Positions 26,340 through 36,007 are shown, counted from the first letter of the stretch. The stretch is 64,000 nt of DNA from BOG-908 sp963751795 (GCA_963751795.1 CAVVVI010000005.1:101862-165861), one strand, 5' to 3'. Made by a program: numbers and translations. The notes: a model not told the origin generated them from the letters alone.

Positions 26340-28040
26340 TCACTGTATCGACCCCGTGTACCCATTCGTAATCGGATATCGCCGGTCCCGCCCAAACGCG
26401 CGCGACGTTATCTTCACGCCGGGCGGTGCCTGGCGCCGTTTGTATTCCGCACGGTCCAGCATCTTCCACACGCGCACCACCGTCGGCCTTGCAAAGCCGT
26501 CGGCCACCAGGTCGTCCACCGAGCGCTCGCCCTCCACCAGCCCGGCCAATATGGCGTCCAGCTCGTCGTACGGGGGCAGACTGTCCTGGTCGGTCTGGTC
26601 CGGCTTGAGTTCGGCGCTGGGCGGCTTGGTGATCACCCGCTCGGGCATCACCGGCCCGGCCGGCCCCAGGGCGCCCGCCGGGTGCTGCGCGTTGCGCCAG
26701 CGGCTGAGCGCCACCACCGTAGTCTTGTACACGTCCTTCAGCACCGAGTAGCCGCCGCACATATCGCCGTACAGCGTCGCGTAGCCGACCGACATCTCGC
26801 TCTTGTTGCCGGTGGTCAGCAGCATGTGGCCGAACTTGTTGCTCATCGCCATCAGCAGCAGGCCGCGGGCGCGCGACTGGATGTTCTCCTCGGTGCTGTC
26901 ATCCGGCAGCCCGTCGAACAGCCCGGCCAGCGCCGCATTGGCCGCCGCCACGCACGGCGTGATCGGCAGCGTATCGAGCCGGATGCCCAGCAGGCACGCG
27001 CACTCGGCCGCGTCCTCTACGCTGTGCGCGCTGGTGTACGGGCTGGGCAGCATGACGGCGCGCACGCGGTCCGGCCCCAGCGCATCCACCGCGATGGCCG
27101 CCGACAGCGCCGAATCGATGCCGCCCGACAGGCCCAGCAGGATGCCCGGAAACCCGTTCTTGGCCACGTAATCGGCCAGGCCCAGGCAAAGGCCGCGATA
27201 GGTCAGCTCCTCGGCCACCGGCTCCGGCGGCAGTGCCTGCGCAGCGCACACCAGGCCGCCTTCGGTGCGGTGCCATTCGGTCAGCTGCAGGGCGGGGCGG
27301 AAGCTGGGCAGCACGCAGGCCAGCGCCCGATCGGCGTTCAGCACGAAGCTGGCGCCGTCGAACACCAGCTCGTCCTGCCCGCACACCTGGTTGACGAACA
27401 CGAATGGCAGGCCGGTCTCCACCACGCGAGCGACTGCGAGCTGCACGCGGCGGCCGGATTTATCGGCCTCGTACGGCGAGCCGTTGATCGAGAGCAGCAT
27501 TTCCGCCCCCGTCTCGGCCAGCGTTTCGGCCACCGCCGAAAACCACCAATCCTCGCAGATCATCAGCCCCAGGCGATAGCCGCGGAAGGCTACCGGGCCC
27601 GGCGCCGGGCCGGCATCGAACACGCGCTTGTCGTCGAACACGCCGTAATTGGGCAGCTCGTGCTTGGCGCGCCGCGCAATGATGGCGCCGCCATCCAGCA
27701 CGAAGCCGGCATTGTAGATGGAATGGCCGTCGCGCCACGGGCCGCCCACGATCAGGCCGGGGCCGCCATCGCCCGTGTCGCGCGCCAGCTCGGCAAGCGC
27801 GGCCTCGCAATCGGTAACGAACGAGGCCTTGCGGACCAGATCCTCCGGCGGATAGCCGGCGATGGAGAATTCCGGCGTCACCAGCAGATGCGCCCCCAGC
27901 GCCGCCGCCTCGGCCCGGGCGGCACGCAGCTGGGCGAGGTTGGCGCGGATGTCGCCTTCATGCGGGTTGAGCTGCGCCAATGCGATGCGCAGGGTCTCAG
28001 GCCGCTGATCGGGCGGCAGGGTTTCGGAGGGGGACGGCAT
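26340..28040 (-). CDS. nadE: Glutamine-dependent NAD+ synthetase
   Basis: Makes NAD+ from deamido-NAD+ with glutamine as the nitrogen donor. The 566-residue protein has an N-terminal nitrilase-type glutaminase with its Glu-Lys-Cys triad (TPEFSIAGYPPEDL, RRAKHELPNYG, LMICEDWWF). The C-terminal synthetase domain contains the PP-loop LGLSGGIDSAL and LLTTGNKSEMSVGY, GDMCGGYSVLKD. Length and domain order match the two-domain bacterial enzyme. It is separated from its neighbours by a repeat on one side and a gap to mntH on the other. Confidence 0.96.
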   Translation of the reverse strand: MPSPSETLPPDQRPETLRIALAQLNPHEGDIRANLAQLRAARAEAAALGAHLLVTPEFSIAGYPPEDLVRKASFVTDCEAALAELARDTGDGGPGLIVGGPWRDGHSIYNAGFVLDGGAIIARRAKHELPNYGVFDDKRVFDAGPAPGPVAFRGYRLGLMICEDWWFSAVAETLAETGAEMLLSINGSPYEADKSGRRVQLAVARVVETGLPFVFVNQVCGQDELVFDGASFVLNADRALACVLPSFRPALQLTEWHRTEGGLVCAAQALPPEPVAEELTYRGLCLGLADYVAKNGFPGILLGLSGGIDSALSAAIAVDALGPDRVRAVMLPSPYTSAHSVEDAAECACLLGIRLDTLPITPCVAAANAALAGLFDGLPDDSTEENIQSRARGLLLMAMSNKFGHMLLTTGNKSEMSVGYATLYGDMCGGYSVLKDVYKTTVVALSRWRNAQHPAGALGPAGPVMPERVITKPPSAELKPDQTDQDSLPPYDELDAILAGLVEGERSVDDLVADGFARPTVVRVWKMLDRAEYKRRQAPPGVKITSRAFGRDRRYPITNGYTGSIQ

Positions 28041-28123
28041 GGGCGGAAGCTAGGGTCGCGCAGGCGGCCGCGCAACGCATGCGCCGGCGCGGCAGCGTTG
28101 AACAGCCATGCGGCCGGCCGCCG

Positions 28124-29395
28124 TTAGGGCAGCCAGCCGGCCAGATTGGCCAGCAGCGCCGCGTTCAGCACCAGGGTGGCGCCGGTGGCAAGCCAGGCGA
28201 GGCCCAGCATCGCCCGGCCGGTCGCCATCTCGCCCATCACGTCGCGCCTTGCCGTCAGCACCAGCAGGGCCACCATCGGCACCGGCAACACCAGGCTCAG
28301 CACCACCTGGCTCAGGATCAGGCTGCGCGTGGCATCCACCCCGGCCGCCACCACGGCGAAGGCGGGCAGCATCGTTACCGTGCGCCGCAGCCACACCGGC
28401 ACGCGCCAGCCGACGAAGCCCTGCATGATCACCTGGCCCGCCATGGTGCCCACCACCGAGCTGGAAATGCCGGACGCCATCAGCGAGATCAGGAAGATGC
28501 CGGCCGCCGCCGCGCCGAACAGCGGCACCAGCGTGTGATAGGCCGCGCCGATCTCCGCAATCCCGCTATGCCCCACGTGGAAGGCGCGGGCGGCCATCAT
28601 CACCATGGCCGCGTTCACGATGCCGGCCGCCGTCAAGGCCGCGATCACCTCGCGGTTGGAATAGGCCACCAGCCGGCGGCGCTCGCGCATGCTGCGCGCG
28701 GGCGCGCGATCCTGCGTCAGCCCGGAATGCAGATAGATCGCATGCGGCATCACGGTGGCGCCCACGATGCTGACGGCCAGCAGCACGGCATCGTGGTCCG
28801 GCAGATGCGGCAGCACCATGCCACGGCCGGCCGCCCACCAATCGGGCGGTGCGGCCGCCAGCTCCACCACGTAGCAGGCGCCCACCACGCCCACGAGCGT
28901 GCCGATCACCAGTTCCAGCGGCCGGAAGCCCCCCTTGTCGAGCAGCAGGATCGCGTAGGTGATCACCGCCGTGATCGCCATGCCCGCGAGCAGCGAGAGG
29001 CCCAGCAGCAGCGACAGCCCGATCGCACCGCCGAGGAACTCGGCCAGGTCGGTCGCCATCGCGGCCACCTCGCTGACCGCCCACATGGCGAGCACCACCG
29101 GGCGCGGAAAATGCGCGCGGCACAATTCGGCCAGGTTGCGGTTGGTCACGATGCCGAGCCGGGCCGAGAGCGACTGGAACAGCATGGCGACCCCGTTGGC
29201 CACCAGCACCACCCAGAGCAGACTGTAGCCGTAACGCGCACCGGCCTGGATGTTCGTCGCAAAATTGCCGGGATCGATATAGGCGACGCTGGCGACGATG
29301 GCGGGGCCGGCGAAGGGCAGGATGGCGCGCAGGCCGCGGCGCCGCCCGTCCAGCACGTCCCTGATCGCCCGGGTTGTCGTGTCGCTCAAGCTCAC
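28124..29395 (-). CDS. mntH: Manganese/divalent metal transporter, NRAMP family
   Basis: Proton-coupled Mn(II)/Fe(II) importer of 423 residues with about 11 membrane helices. The first helix has the canonical AYIDPGNFATNIQAG metal site, and the sixth has VGATVMPHAIYLHS with the conserved Ala, Met and His. The only suitable start is GTG 29395, since no in-frame ATG lies near. The gene is divergent from mntR, and a palindrome lies between the two starts, 10 bases upstream of the mntH start codon. That position would let MntR repress transcription when manganese is plentiful. Confidence 0.95.
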   Translation of the reverse strand: MSLSDTTTRAIRDVLDGRRRGLRAILPFAGPAIVASVAYIDPGNFATNIQAGARYGYSLLWVVLVANGVAMLFQSLSARLGIVTNRNLAELCRAHFPRPVVLAMWAVSEVAAMATDLAEFLGGAIGLSLLLGLSLLAGMAITAVITYAILLLDKGGFRPLELVIGTLVGVVGACYVVELAAAPPDWWAAGRGMVLPHLPDHDAVLLAVSIVGATVMPHAIYLHSGLTQDRAPARSMRERRRLVAYSNREVIAALTAAGIVNAAMVMMAARAFHVGHSGIAEIGAAYHTLVPLFGAAAAGIFLISLMASGISSSVVGTMAGQVIMQGFVGWRVPVWLRRTVTMLPAFAVVAAGVDATRSLILSQVVLSLVLPVPMVALLVLTARRDVMGEMATGRAMLGLAWLATGATLVLNAALLANLAGWLP

Positions 29396-29404
29396 GCTAC
29401 CATA

Positions 29405-29420
29405 TGTAGCCTGGGCTACA
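29405..29420. promoter_or_regulatory. Candidate MntR operator
   Basis: An inverted repeat TGTAGCC-TG-GGCTACA with perfect seven-base arms lies in the mntH-mntR intergenic region. Its core TAGC-N4-GCTA resembles MntR boxes of enterobacteria (ATAGC-N4-GCTAT). Its position just upstream of mntH fits repression by the adjacent DtxR-type regulator. Confidence 0.7.
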
Positions 29421-29465
29421 GGCCGTGCAATAGGCTATGCTCGCAACGCGGCAGGGAAGGTTCCG

Positions 29466-29888
29466 GTGGACGACACGCTTGCACCCGAGGCCACGCAAGC
29501 CGAGCGCTTCGGCCGCGCGCGTGTGGCGCAATCCACCGCGCTGCTGGAGGATTACGCCGAGCTGATCGCCGACCTGCTGGCCGTGGACGGCGAAGCGCGG
29601 CCGACCGACATCGCGCGGCGGCTGGGCGTCAGCCACGTGACCGTCGTCAAGGCGCTCAGCCGGCTGAAGCGCGAGGGGCTGGCGACCGCGCGGCCGTATC
29701 GCGGCGTGTTCCTGACCGCGGCAGGCGAAGCGATGGCGGCCCGCGTGCGGGCGCGGCACCGGCTGGTGGTGGACCTGCTGCTGGCCGTGGGCGTGCCGCG
29801 CGAGGATGCCGAGGCCGATGCCGAAGGGATCGAGCACCACGTCTCGCCCTCCACGCTGGAGGCCTTTGCGCGATTCCTCAAGCCCTGA
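29466..29888 (+). CDS. mntR: Manganese-responsive regulator MntR (DtxR family)
   Basis: A 140-residue metalloregulator starting at GTG 29466, which is preceded by GGGAAGG at good spacing. The N-terminal winged helix (EDYAELIADLLAVDGEARPTDI, then RRLGVSHVTVVKALSRL) is followed by the wing GLATARPYRGVFLT and the dimerisation domain with RHRLVVDLLLAVGV and the metal-binding EGIEHHVS. It matches proteobacterial MntR rather than iron-sensing DtxR/IdeR, which carry an additional SH3-like domain. Divergence from mntH and the palindrome between them support autoregulation and control of manganese uptake. Confidence 0.93.
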   Translation: MDDTLAPEATQAERFGRARVAQSTALLEDYAELIADLLAVDGEARPTDIARRLGVSHVTVVKALSRLKREGLATARPYRGVFLTAAGEAMAARVRARHRLVVDLLLAVGVPREDAEADAEGIEHHVSPSTLEAFARFLKP

Positions 29889-30005
29889 CCGGCCTGCATG
29901 ACCGCGCGCCTATCCGGCCGCGCCTTGGCGGCGCTGGGCCGTTTTCTGCAAAAAACACCGCGCCGCTTTCTTCCACCCCGCAGCCGCCCCCCATATGCGG
30001 TGCCG

Positions 30006-31160
30006 ATGCCAGACAGCACATCCACCCTCGCCATGAGCCTGCACGCCTCCATCCACGAGATCGAGGAAGCTGCCTGGGATGCCTGCGCCGGGCCCGACAA
30101 CCCGTTCGTCAGCCACGCCTTCCTCTCCGCGGTCGAAGACAGCGGCTCGGCCGGCCCGCGCACCGGCTGGCTGCCGCGCCATGTCGCCTTGCGTGATGGC
30201 GGCGGCGGCCTTCTTGCCTGCGCGCCGATGTACGCCAAAGGCCACAGCTACGGCGAATACGTGTTCGACCACGGCTGGGCCCGCGCCTTCGAGCAGGCCG
30301 GCGGCGACTACTATCCCAAGCTGCAGGTCGCCTCCCCGTTCAGCCCGGTCACCGGCCCGCGCCTGCTGATCCGCCCCGATACCGGCCTCGACACGGCCAC
30401 CCTGGCCGGCGCCCTGGCCCAGGCCTGCCGCGAGATGAAGCTCAGCTCGGTCCACGTAACGTTCTGCGAGGCCGAGGAATACGCGGCCCTGGGCGAAGCC
30501 GGCTGGCTGCAGCGCCTGGGCGTGCAGTTCCACTGGCACAATGACGGCTACACGAGCTTCGACGATTTCCTTGCCGCGCTGAACGCGCGGAAACGCAAAT
30601 CCGTCAAACGCGAACGGCGCGACGCGAACGCGGCCGGCCTGGTGTTCCGCACGCTACGCGGCCAGGCGATCGAGCGCGCGCACTGGCAGGCCTTCTACCG
30701 CTTTTACGAAAGCACGGTGGATCGCAAATGGGGCAGCGCCTACCTGACGGAGCAGTTCTTTCCGCTGCTGGGCGACCGCCTGGGCGACCGCGTGGTGCTG
30801 ATGCTCGCCGAACACGACGGCAAGCCAGTCGCCGGCGCGCTGAACCTGGCCGGCACCGACACGCTGTACGGCCGCAACTGGGGCTGCATCGCCGACTTTC
30901 CGTTCCTGCACTTCGAACTCTGCTACTACCGCGCCATCGAGTTCGCCATCGCGCACGGCCTGCGGCGGGTGGAAGCCGGCGCGCAGGGCGAGCACAAGAT
31001 CCAGCGCGGCTACCTGCCCTCGCCGACCTACTCGGCCCATTTCATCGCCAATGCCGGGCTGCGGCGCGCGGTGGGCGACCATCTGCGGCTGGAGCGGCCG
31101 GCGGTGGAGGCGGAGATGGAGTCTTTGCGGACGTTGTCGCCGTTTCGGCAGGAGGAGTAA
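30006..31160 (+). CDS. DUF482/peptidogalycan-type GNAT acyltransferase family protein
   Basis: A 384-residue member of the DUF482 (FemAB-like GNAT) family. Signature segments are NPFVSHAFLSAVEDSGS near the N-terminus, RHVALRDG, KGHSYGEYVFDHGWA, LNARKRKSVKRERR and the C-terminal ARRVEAGAQGEHKIQRGYLP-like stretch with PTYSAHFI. ATG 30006 is chosen over upstream in-frame ATG 29898 because homology begins here and the extension is low-complexity. Members are usually annotated as N-acetyltransferases; the substrate is unknown. The stop codon abuts a family A repeat. Confidence 0.88.
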   Translation: MPDSTSTLAMSLHASIHEIEEAAWDACAGPDNPFVSHAFLSAVEDSGSAGPRTGWLPRHVALRDGGGGLLACAPMYAKGHSYGEYVFDHGWARAFEQAGGDYYPKLQVASPFSPVTGPRLLIRPDTGLDTATLAGALAQACREMKLSSVHVTFCEAEEYAALGEAGWLQRLGVQFHWHNDGYTSFDDFLAALNARKRKSVKRERRDANAAGLVFRTLRGQAIERAHWQAFYRFYESTVDRKWGSAYLTEQFFPLLGDRLGDRVVLMLAEHDGKPVAGALNLAGTDTLYGRNWGCIADFPFLHFELCYYRAIEFAIAHGLRRVEAGAQGEHKIQRGYLPSPTYSAHFIANAGLRRAVGDHLRLERPAVEAEMESLRTLSPFRQEE

Positions 31161-31309
31161 GGCAAGCAGTCCTTTTTTGAAAAAAAGGACCAAAAAACTT
31201 TCGCTTCTTTCCGCCTGCACTAACGTGCGTCGTCCACCACGAGCATCCGTGCAGGCGTCAGTGATAAAAGCTTTTTGCTTCTTTTTCTCGAAAAAGAAGG
31301 CCTTTCTTC
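31161..31309. repeat. Family A composite hairpin repeat, copy 4
   Basis: Lies between the stop codons of two convergent genes and touches both. It opens with GTCCTTTTTT / AAAAAAGGAC and closes with GCTTCTTTTTC / GAAAAAGAAG, with AAAAAACTTT and AAAGCTTTTT inner arms around a roughly 65-base centre that contains its own hairpin (GCCTGCAC / GTGCAGGC). A bidirectional terminator role is likely. Confidence 0.87.
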
Positions 31310-31310
31310 C

Positions 31311-34300
31311 CTACGCCACCGTAAAATCAAACCGGCTCTTAGAAAAGTTCGGATTGAAATGCGGATCGTTCTCCATATAACGCGCCCACCGCGCCACGAA
31401 GCGCCGCCGCTCATCCGAATTCTGCGTCACCCGCTTCGCCGACGCGCCCTCGAAGTGGAACAGCGAGCAGTACGGCGTATACGCGATCCGGTAGCCGGCC
31501 TCGATCACCTTCAGGCACAGATCGGTATCGTTGAAGTCGATGGCAAAGCTCTCGTCCAGCCCGCCCACCTGCGACATCACGCTCTTGCGGGTCGCGAAAC
31601 ACGCGCCGGTGACGGCGGAGTAGTTGCGGATGAGATGCGTGAAGCCGTTATAGCCGATGAAGTCGCCGGGGAACGAGTGATACACATGCGCGGCGCCGTT
31701 GTTGACGCCGATGACGCAGCCGACATGCTGGATGGTGCCGTCGGCGTGCAGCAGGCGCGCGCCCACGCCGCCGATCTCGGCGTCCTGGCTCAGCTCGAGC
31801 AGTGCGGTCAGCCAGTCCTCGTTGATCACCTCCATGTCGTCGTTGAGGATGACGAGGTGCTCCGTGCGGCACACGCGCAGCGCGTAATTGGCCTTGGCGG
31901 CGTAATTGAACGGCACCACGGCGCCGGTGAAGTTTTCCACCCGCACGCCCAGCCCGCGGAAGCGCGCGGTCTGTTCGGCCGACAGCTTGGAATTGTCCAC
32001 CACCACGATCTCGTAGTTGCGGTAGCTGGTGCGGCGCAGGATGCTGTCCACCAGATTGTCCACCATGTGGAAGCGCCCGCGGCCGGGCAGCTCCAGCTCG
32101 GCGTTGTTGGTCAGGATCAGCAGCGATACGCGGGGCCGGCCGAGGATCTTGCGGCGCACGCGGAAGGTGCCCGGCAGCAGACCGTCCTCCACCCAGGCGC
32201 GCGCGCCGTGCTTGGCGGCCACGTGATCCTGCAGCGCGCGGAAGCCGGCGTTCAGCGCGTAAGGCTTGGCATCCACCACGGCCGCCGAGGAGCCTTCCAC
32301 TGCGCGCCAGTGATACAGCGCGCGCGCGATGTGGTGCACGCGCTGCGTGCGGCGCGACAGGCGCAGCATCAGGTCGTAATCCTGCGCGCCGGAATAGGCA
32401 TCGCGGAAGCCGCCGAGCTCGAGGAACAGGCGCTTGCGCACGACCAGCATGTGCAGCACGTACATGACGGATTCGAGGTGTTCGGGCGACCAGTCCGGCT
32501 TGTGGTAGGTGTCGATGAGGCGGCCCTGCTCGTCGATCTTGTCCTCGTCGGTGTAGATCACGTCGATATCGGGGTCGGCGAACAAGGCGCGTGCGATTTC
32601 GAGCAGCGCGTCGGCGTGCAGCGTGTCGTCATTGTCCAGCATGGCGACGAACTCGCCGGTGGCCATCTCCGCACAAAGATTCGAGGCGCCGGCGATGCCC
32701 AGGTTGCGCGGTGCGCGGCGGATCTTGATGCGCGGATCGATACCCTGCAGGCGCGCCAGCACCGCCAGCGTTCCGGGATCGCTGCTGGCATCGTCGCACA
32801 GGCACAATTCCCAGAACGGGTAGCTCTGCTGCACCACCGATACGACGCAGGCTTCCAGCCACTCGGCTGCAACGTTGAAGACCGGCACGACCAGGCTGAT
32901 CACCGGCCGCCGCAGGCCGAGTGCGGCGATGGCCCGGCGCTGCTCCTCGTCGAGCAAGGCCACCGGCGCCGAGCCCACCATGCCGCGGGTGCGGCCGACC
33001 CAGTTGAGGAAGGGCGGCAACTCGGCCGACAGCCCGATGGCGTGCAGCCGGCGGCGTATCTCGTGGCCGATCTGCGCCGCGCTGAACTGCGCCCGCATGC
33101 GCGCACCGGCAGCCGCCCCGCGCGCCCAGGCGCCAGCCTGGTCCTCGTACACGGCGCGAAACTGCGCGATCAGCGACTCCTTGCGCGGATCGGCCCACAC
33201 GTAATACGGCATGTACGGCCCGGCCGCGGCTTCCACCTCCGTCAGGTCGTACTCGATCGGAAATCCCACGCTGGCGTCGAAGAACTCCAGATTACCCGAG
33301 TAGTTCGTGGCGATCACCGGCTTGTCCAGAGCCATGAACTCGGCGATGTTCAGCCCGAATCCTTCGCTCCTGTGCGCGCTGACGAACACGTCGCACGCCG
33401 CGCGCAGCAGCGCCATTTCGTGCTCGGGCAGCATGTCGGCCATCACCAGCACGTTCTCGGCGCCGCGCAGCGCGCGCGTCAGCTGGCGGGTGATCGCCGG
33501 CTCGATGGCGGTGGAGTGGAATTTGATGACGAGGAACACGTTCTCGTCGGCGGCGAAAGCCTCGCGGAAAGCGTCGATCACCATGCCGGGGTTCTTGCGC
33601 GCGCTGGTGCTGCCGACATCGAACGCCATCAGGAACACCAGGCGGTCGCACGGTATACCGAACATCGCGCGGCCTTCGGCGGCCGATGCGCGCGTCACCT
33701 CTACAGGCAGGCGGATCTTGTGCACGGGCACCGGCGCCACCGCGCCGATGCTGTCGATCTCGAAATCGCTGTTGGTCCACACCTCGTCCAGCGGTGCGAA
33801 GCTGGTGTGCCAGTCGGGGCGGAACGCCGCCAGCTCCCAGGCCCACACGGCAATGTTGTAGGCATCGTCAAAATGCCCTGCCGGATACAGCGCCGTCAGC
33901 CTGGCGATCTGGTCGGCATTGGCCAGGATCAGGTTGCAGCGATACGTGGCCGGCCGCGCGCGTTCAGCCGCGGTGATGCGCGGTGCGCCGCGGCTGACGT
34001 CGAACGGATGCAATGCAGTGGCGATACCCACGCTCTCGATAGCGCGCAGCAGCCCGCGTGCCGCCGTGCCCAGGCCGCTGGTGGCCGCGAACGGGCCGAA
34101 CACGTTGATGCCGAACGGCTTGGCCAACACCTCGGCGGGGCGCGCCTGCCACGTGCGGTACGGGGCGATGCCGGTGCCGACCCGGCCCTCGAACCGGCCA
34201 TGGTGCACCCAGTGATGGCGCGCGGCCTCCGGATCGCTGCCCAGCGCGGTGCGCACGTCGGGGTACAGCAGGAAGTAGCTCTCGGCATCGAAATCGCCGG

Positions 34301-34817
34301 TCTCCACCTCGCACCCGGTGCCGGGCGGTGGCACGTCGGCGTAATACCTGTCGTCGGTGATCGTCGGCCGGCTGCCGTCGTGCTCCTCCTGCCGGCCGCG
34401 CGCCAGCCAGTGCGCGCGCCCGCTGGCGAACGCCCCGCTCTGCACCAGCGCCGCGGCATCGGGGTTCAGCGCCAGGTACAGCGCCTCGGAAAACCGCTCG
34501 GCCTCGGGCGCAGCCTCGCCGGCCGGCGGCAGCACATAGGGCAGCGCCGCTTCGGAGGCAGCTAGGGCGACGGGCGAGGGCGAGACGGGCACCGGGTTCT
34601 CGTCGGGCGGTGGCAGCACCGAGCGCTCCAGCCCCGGCGGCCCGCCCTCGAACGGCGAATGACGCACGCCCGCCTCGATCTCGGCTTTGCCGTAGCTGAG
34701 GTAATGCTGGTAGCCGCTCTCAAACGCGCCGGCCACCACCGCCATGCGCACGTCGCCGAACGCCACCAGATAGGCCTCCTCGGGGAAATTCTCGGCGTCG
34801 AAGGCGTCGTCGGGCAT
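31311..34817 (-). CDS. Multidomain glycosyltransferase (GT4-like plus GT2)
   Basis: An 1168-residue cytoplasmic glycosyltransferase. ATG 34817 has a GGGAGAG ribosome-binding site. Residues 1-190 hold three copies of a roughly 37-residue unit (AYLVAFGDVRMAVVAGAFES, LYLALNPDAAALVQSGAF, YFLLYPDVRTALGSDPEAA). A GT4-type module follows (about 210-590), with MAFDVGSTSARKNPG, LVMADMLPEHEMALL and CDVFVSAHRSEGFGLNIAEF. The C-terminal half is a GT2-type module starting ISLVVPVFN, with DDASSD, MLDNDDTLH, VIYTDEDKID and AYSGAQDYDLMLRLSR. A second partial GT2 fold follows (YEIVVVDNSK, HLVILNDDMEVIN). It probably builds a surface polysaccharide or O-antigen; the sugars are unknown. Confidence 0.88.
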   Translation of the reverse strand: MPDDAFDAENFPEEAYLVAFGDVRMAVVAGAFESGYQHYLSYGKAEIEAGVRHSPFEGGPPGLERSVLPPPDENPVPVSPSPVALAASEAALPYVLPPAGEAAPEAERFSEALYLALNPDAAALVQSGAFASGRAHWLARGRQEEHDGSRPTITDDRYYADVPPPGTGCEVETGDFDAESYFLLYPDVRTALGSDPEAARHHWVHHGRFEGRVGTGIAPYRTWQARPAEVLAKPFGINVFGPFAATSGLGTAARGLLRAIESVGIATALHPFDVSRGAPRITAAERARPATYRCNLILANADQIARLTALYPAGHFDDAYNIAVWAWELAAFRPDWHTSFAPLDEVWTNSDFEIDSIGAVAPVPVHKIRLPVEVTRASAAEGRAMFGIPCDRLVFLMAFDVGSTSARKNPGMVIDAFREAFAADENVFLVIKFHSTAIEPAITRQLTRALRGAENVLVMADMLPEHEMALLRAACDVFVSAHRSEGFGLNIAEFMALDKPVIATNYSGNLEFFDASVGFPIEYDLTEVEAAAGPYMPYYVWADPRKESLIAQFRAVYEDQAGAWARGAAAGARMRAQFSAAQIGHEIRRRLHAIGLSAELPPFLNWVGRTRGMVGSAPVALLDEEQRRAIAALGLRRPVISLVVPVFNVAAEWLEACVVSVVQQSYPFWELCLCDDASSDPGTLAVLARLQGIDPRIKIRRAPRNLGIAGASNLCAEMATGEFVAMLDNDDTLHADALLEIARALFADPDIDVIYTDEDKIDEQGRLIDTYHKPDWSPEHLESVMYVLHMLVVRKRLFLELGGFRDAYSGAQDYDLMLRLSRRTQRVHHIARALYHWRAVEGSSAAVVDAKPYALNAGFRALQDHVAAKHGARAWVEDGLLPGTFRVRRKILGRPRVSLLILTNNAELELPGRGRFHMVDNLVDSILRRTSYRNYEIVVVDNSKLSAEQTARFRGLGVRVENFTGAVVPFNYAAKANYALRVCRTEHLVILNDDMEVINEDWLTALLELSQDAEIGGVGARLLHADGTIQHVGCVIGVNNGAAHVYHSFPGDFIGYNGFTHLIRNYSAVTGACFATRKSVMSQVGGLDESFAIDFNDTDLCLKVIEAGYRIAYTPYCSLFHFEGASAKRVTQNSDERRRFVARWARYMENDPHFNPNFSKSRFDFTVA

Positions 34818-34927
34818 GGGTGGTGGCTCTCCCGCAAGCCGGCCCGGGTGCAGGGAACCGGGCCGCTCGCCCCGGGGTTGTAGCATAATCAGGCGGCGGC
34901 CAAACACGCGCTCGTAACGATAGCAGC

Positions 34928-36007
34928 ATGACGCAGATCGAAACCGGCCTATCCCCGAACGCCCGACAGGCCGACAGCGCGCTGGCGGCCTGCCTGATGT
35001 CCCCGGCCGGCAACCCGTCCGCGCTCGCTGTCGCCCGCAAGCCCACCACCGGCATCCGCGTGGTGATCATCACCGGCGGCTCGTCGGGCATTGGCCGCGC
35101 CACGGCGGGCCGGTTCGCGCGCGCCGGCTGGCGGGTGGGGCTGATCGCCCGCGGCCCGGCCGGGCTGGCCGCTGCGGCCGCCGATGTGCGCGCCGCCGGG
35201 GCTCAGGCCGCTACCACCATGGCTGATGTGGCCGACCCGGCAGCGCTGGCCCGAGCCGCCGCCGAGCTGGCCGCGGCGCTGGGCACACCGGATGTGTGGA
35301 TCAACTGCGCCGGCAACGGCGTGTATGGCCGGTTCGAGCAGGTGCCGGCTGCCGAATACGACCGGGTGACGGCCGTCACCTACACCGGCACGGTCAATGG
35401 CTGCCGCGTGGCGCTCGGGCTGATGGCACCGCGCGGGCACGGCACCATCGTCAACGTCTGCTCGGCTGCCGCCTTCCACGGCCTGCCGCTGATGACCTCC
35501 TATGCCGGCGCCAAGGCCGCGGTGCGCGGCTTCGCCCAGGCGCTGCGGGCGGAACTCCGCATCGCGCGCAGCCCTGTGCGCGTCACCACGGTGTTCCCGC
35601 CGGCGGTCAACACGCCGTTCTTCTCCCACGCGGTCAGCCACATGGCCTGGCCCGCCCGCCCTGCCCCGCCGGTCTATCAGCCAGAACTGGTGGCCGCCGG
35701 CATCTACTACGCGGCCACCAAGGGCGGCGCGGAAGTCGTCGTCAGCGGCACCGCCTCGGCATTCCTGCTGGCCACCCGTGTGGCACCCGGCCTGATCGCC
35801 TGGTGCATGACGCGCATCGGCTTCGAAGGCCAGCTCACGCGCGATCCCACAGCCGGCTGCCTGGCCGAACCCACATTGTTCGCGCCCTCGGCCCAGGCGA
35901 GCCCGGTGCGCGGCCCGTTCGGCCGCCATGCCCGCGGCACCAGCCTGCATCTGGCCGCCACTCGCGCACTCGCCGTATTGGTCAGGGACCGGTCAGCCGC
36001 TCCGTAG
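34928..36007 (+). CDS. SDR family oxidoreductase
   Basis: A 359-residue short-chain dehydrogenase. A 42-residue N-terminal extension precedes the Rossmann motif VVIITGGSSGIGRAT. The NAG-type motif is WINCAGNGVYG and the catalytic Ser-Tyr-Lys set is NVCSAAAFHG with SYAGAKAA. The C-terminal part (about residues 250-359) is longer than in classical SDRs and has a hydrophobic stretch FLLATRVAPGLIAWCM. The substrate is unknown. It overlaps the convergent SDR gene by 26 bp at the 3' ends. Confidence 0.85.
   Translation: MTQIETGLSPNARQADSALAACLMSPAGNPSALAVARKPTTGIRVVIITGGSSGIGRATAGRFARAGWRVGLIARGPAGLAAAAADVRAAGAQAATTMADVADPAALARAAAELAAALGTPDVWINCAGNGVYGRFEQVPAAEYDRVTAVTYTGTVNGCRVALGLMAPRGHGTIVNVCSAAAFHGLPLMTSYAGAKAAVRGFAQALRAELRIARSPVRVTTVFPPAVNTPFFSHAVSHMAWPARPAPPVYQPELVAAGIYYAATKGGAEVVVSGTASAFLLATRVAPGLIAWCMTRIGFEGQLTRDPTAGCLAEPTLFAPSAQASPVRGPFGRHARGTSLHLAATRALAVLVRDRSAAP

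Noticed and set aside
31275..34565. A 1096-codon open frame antisense to the glycosyltransferase
   Set aside because: Third-position GC leaves the antisense frame open; it has no signal or family motif and overlaps a clear gene throughout.
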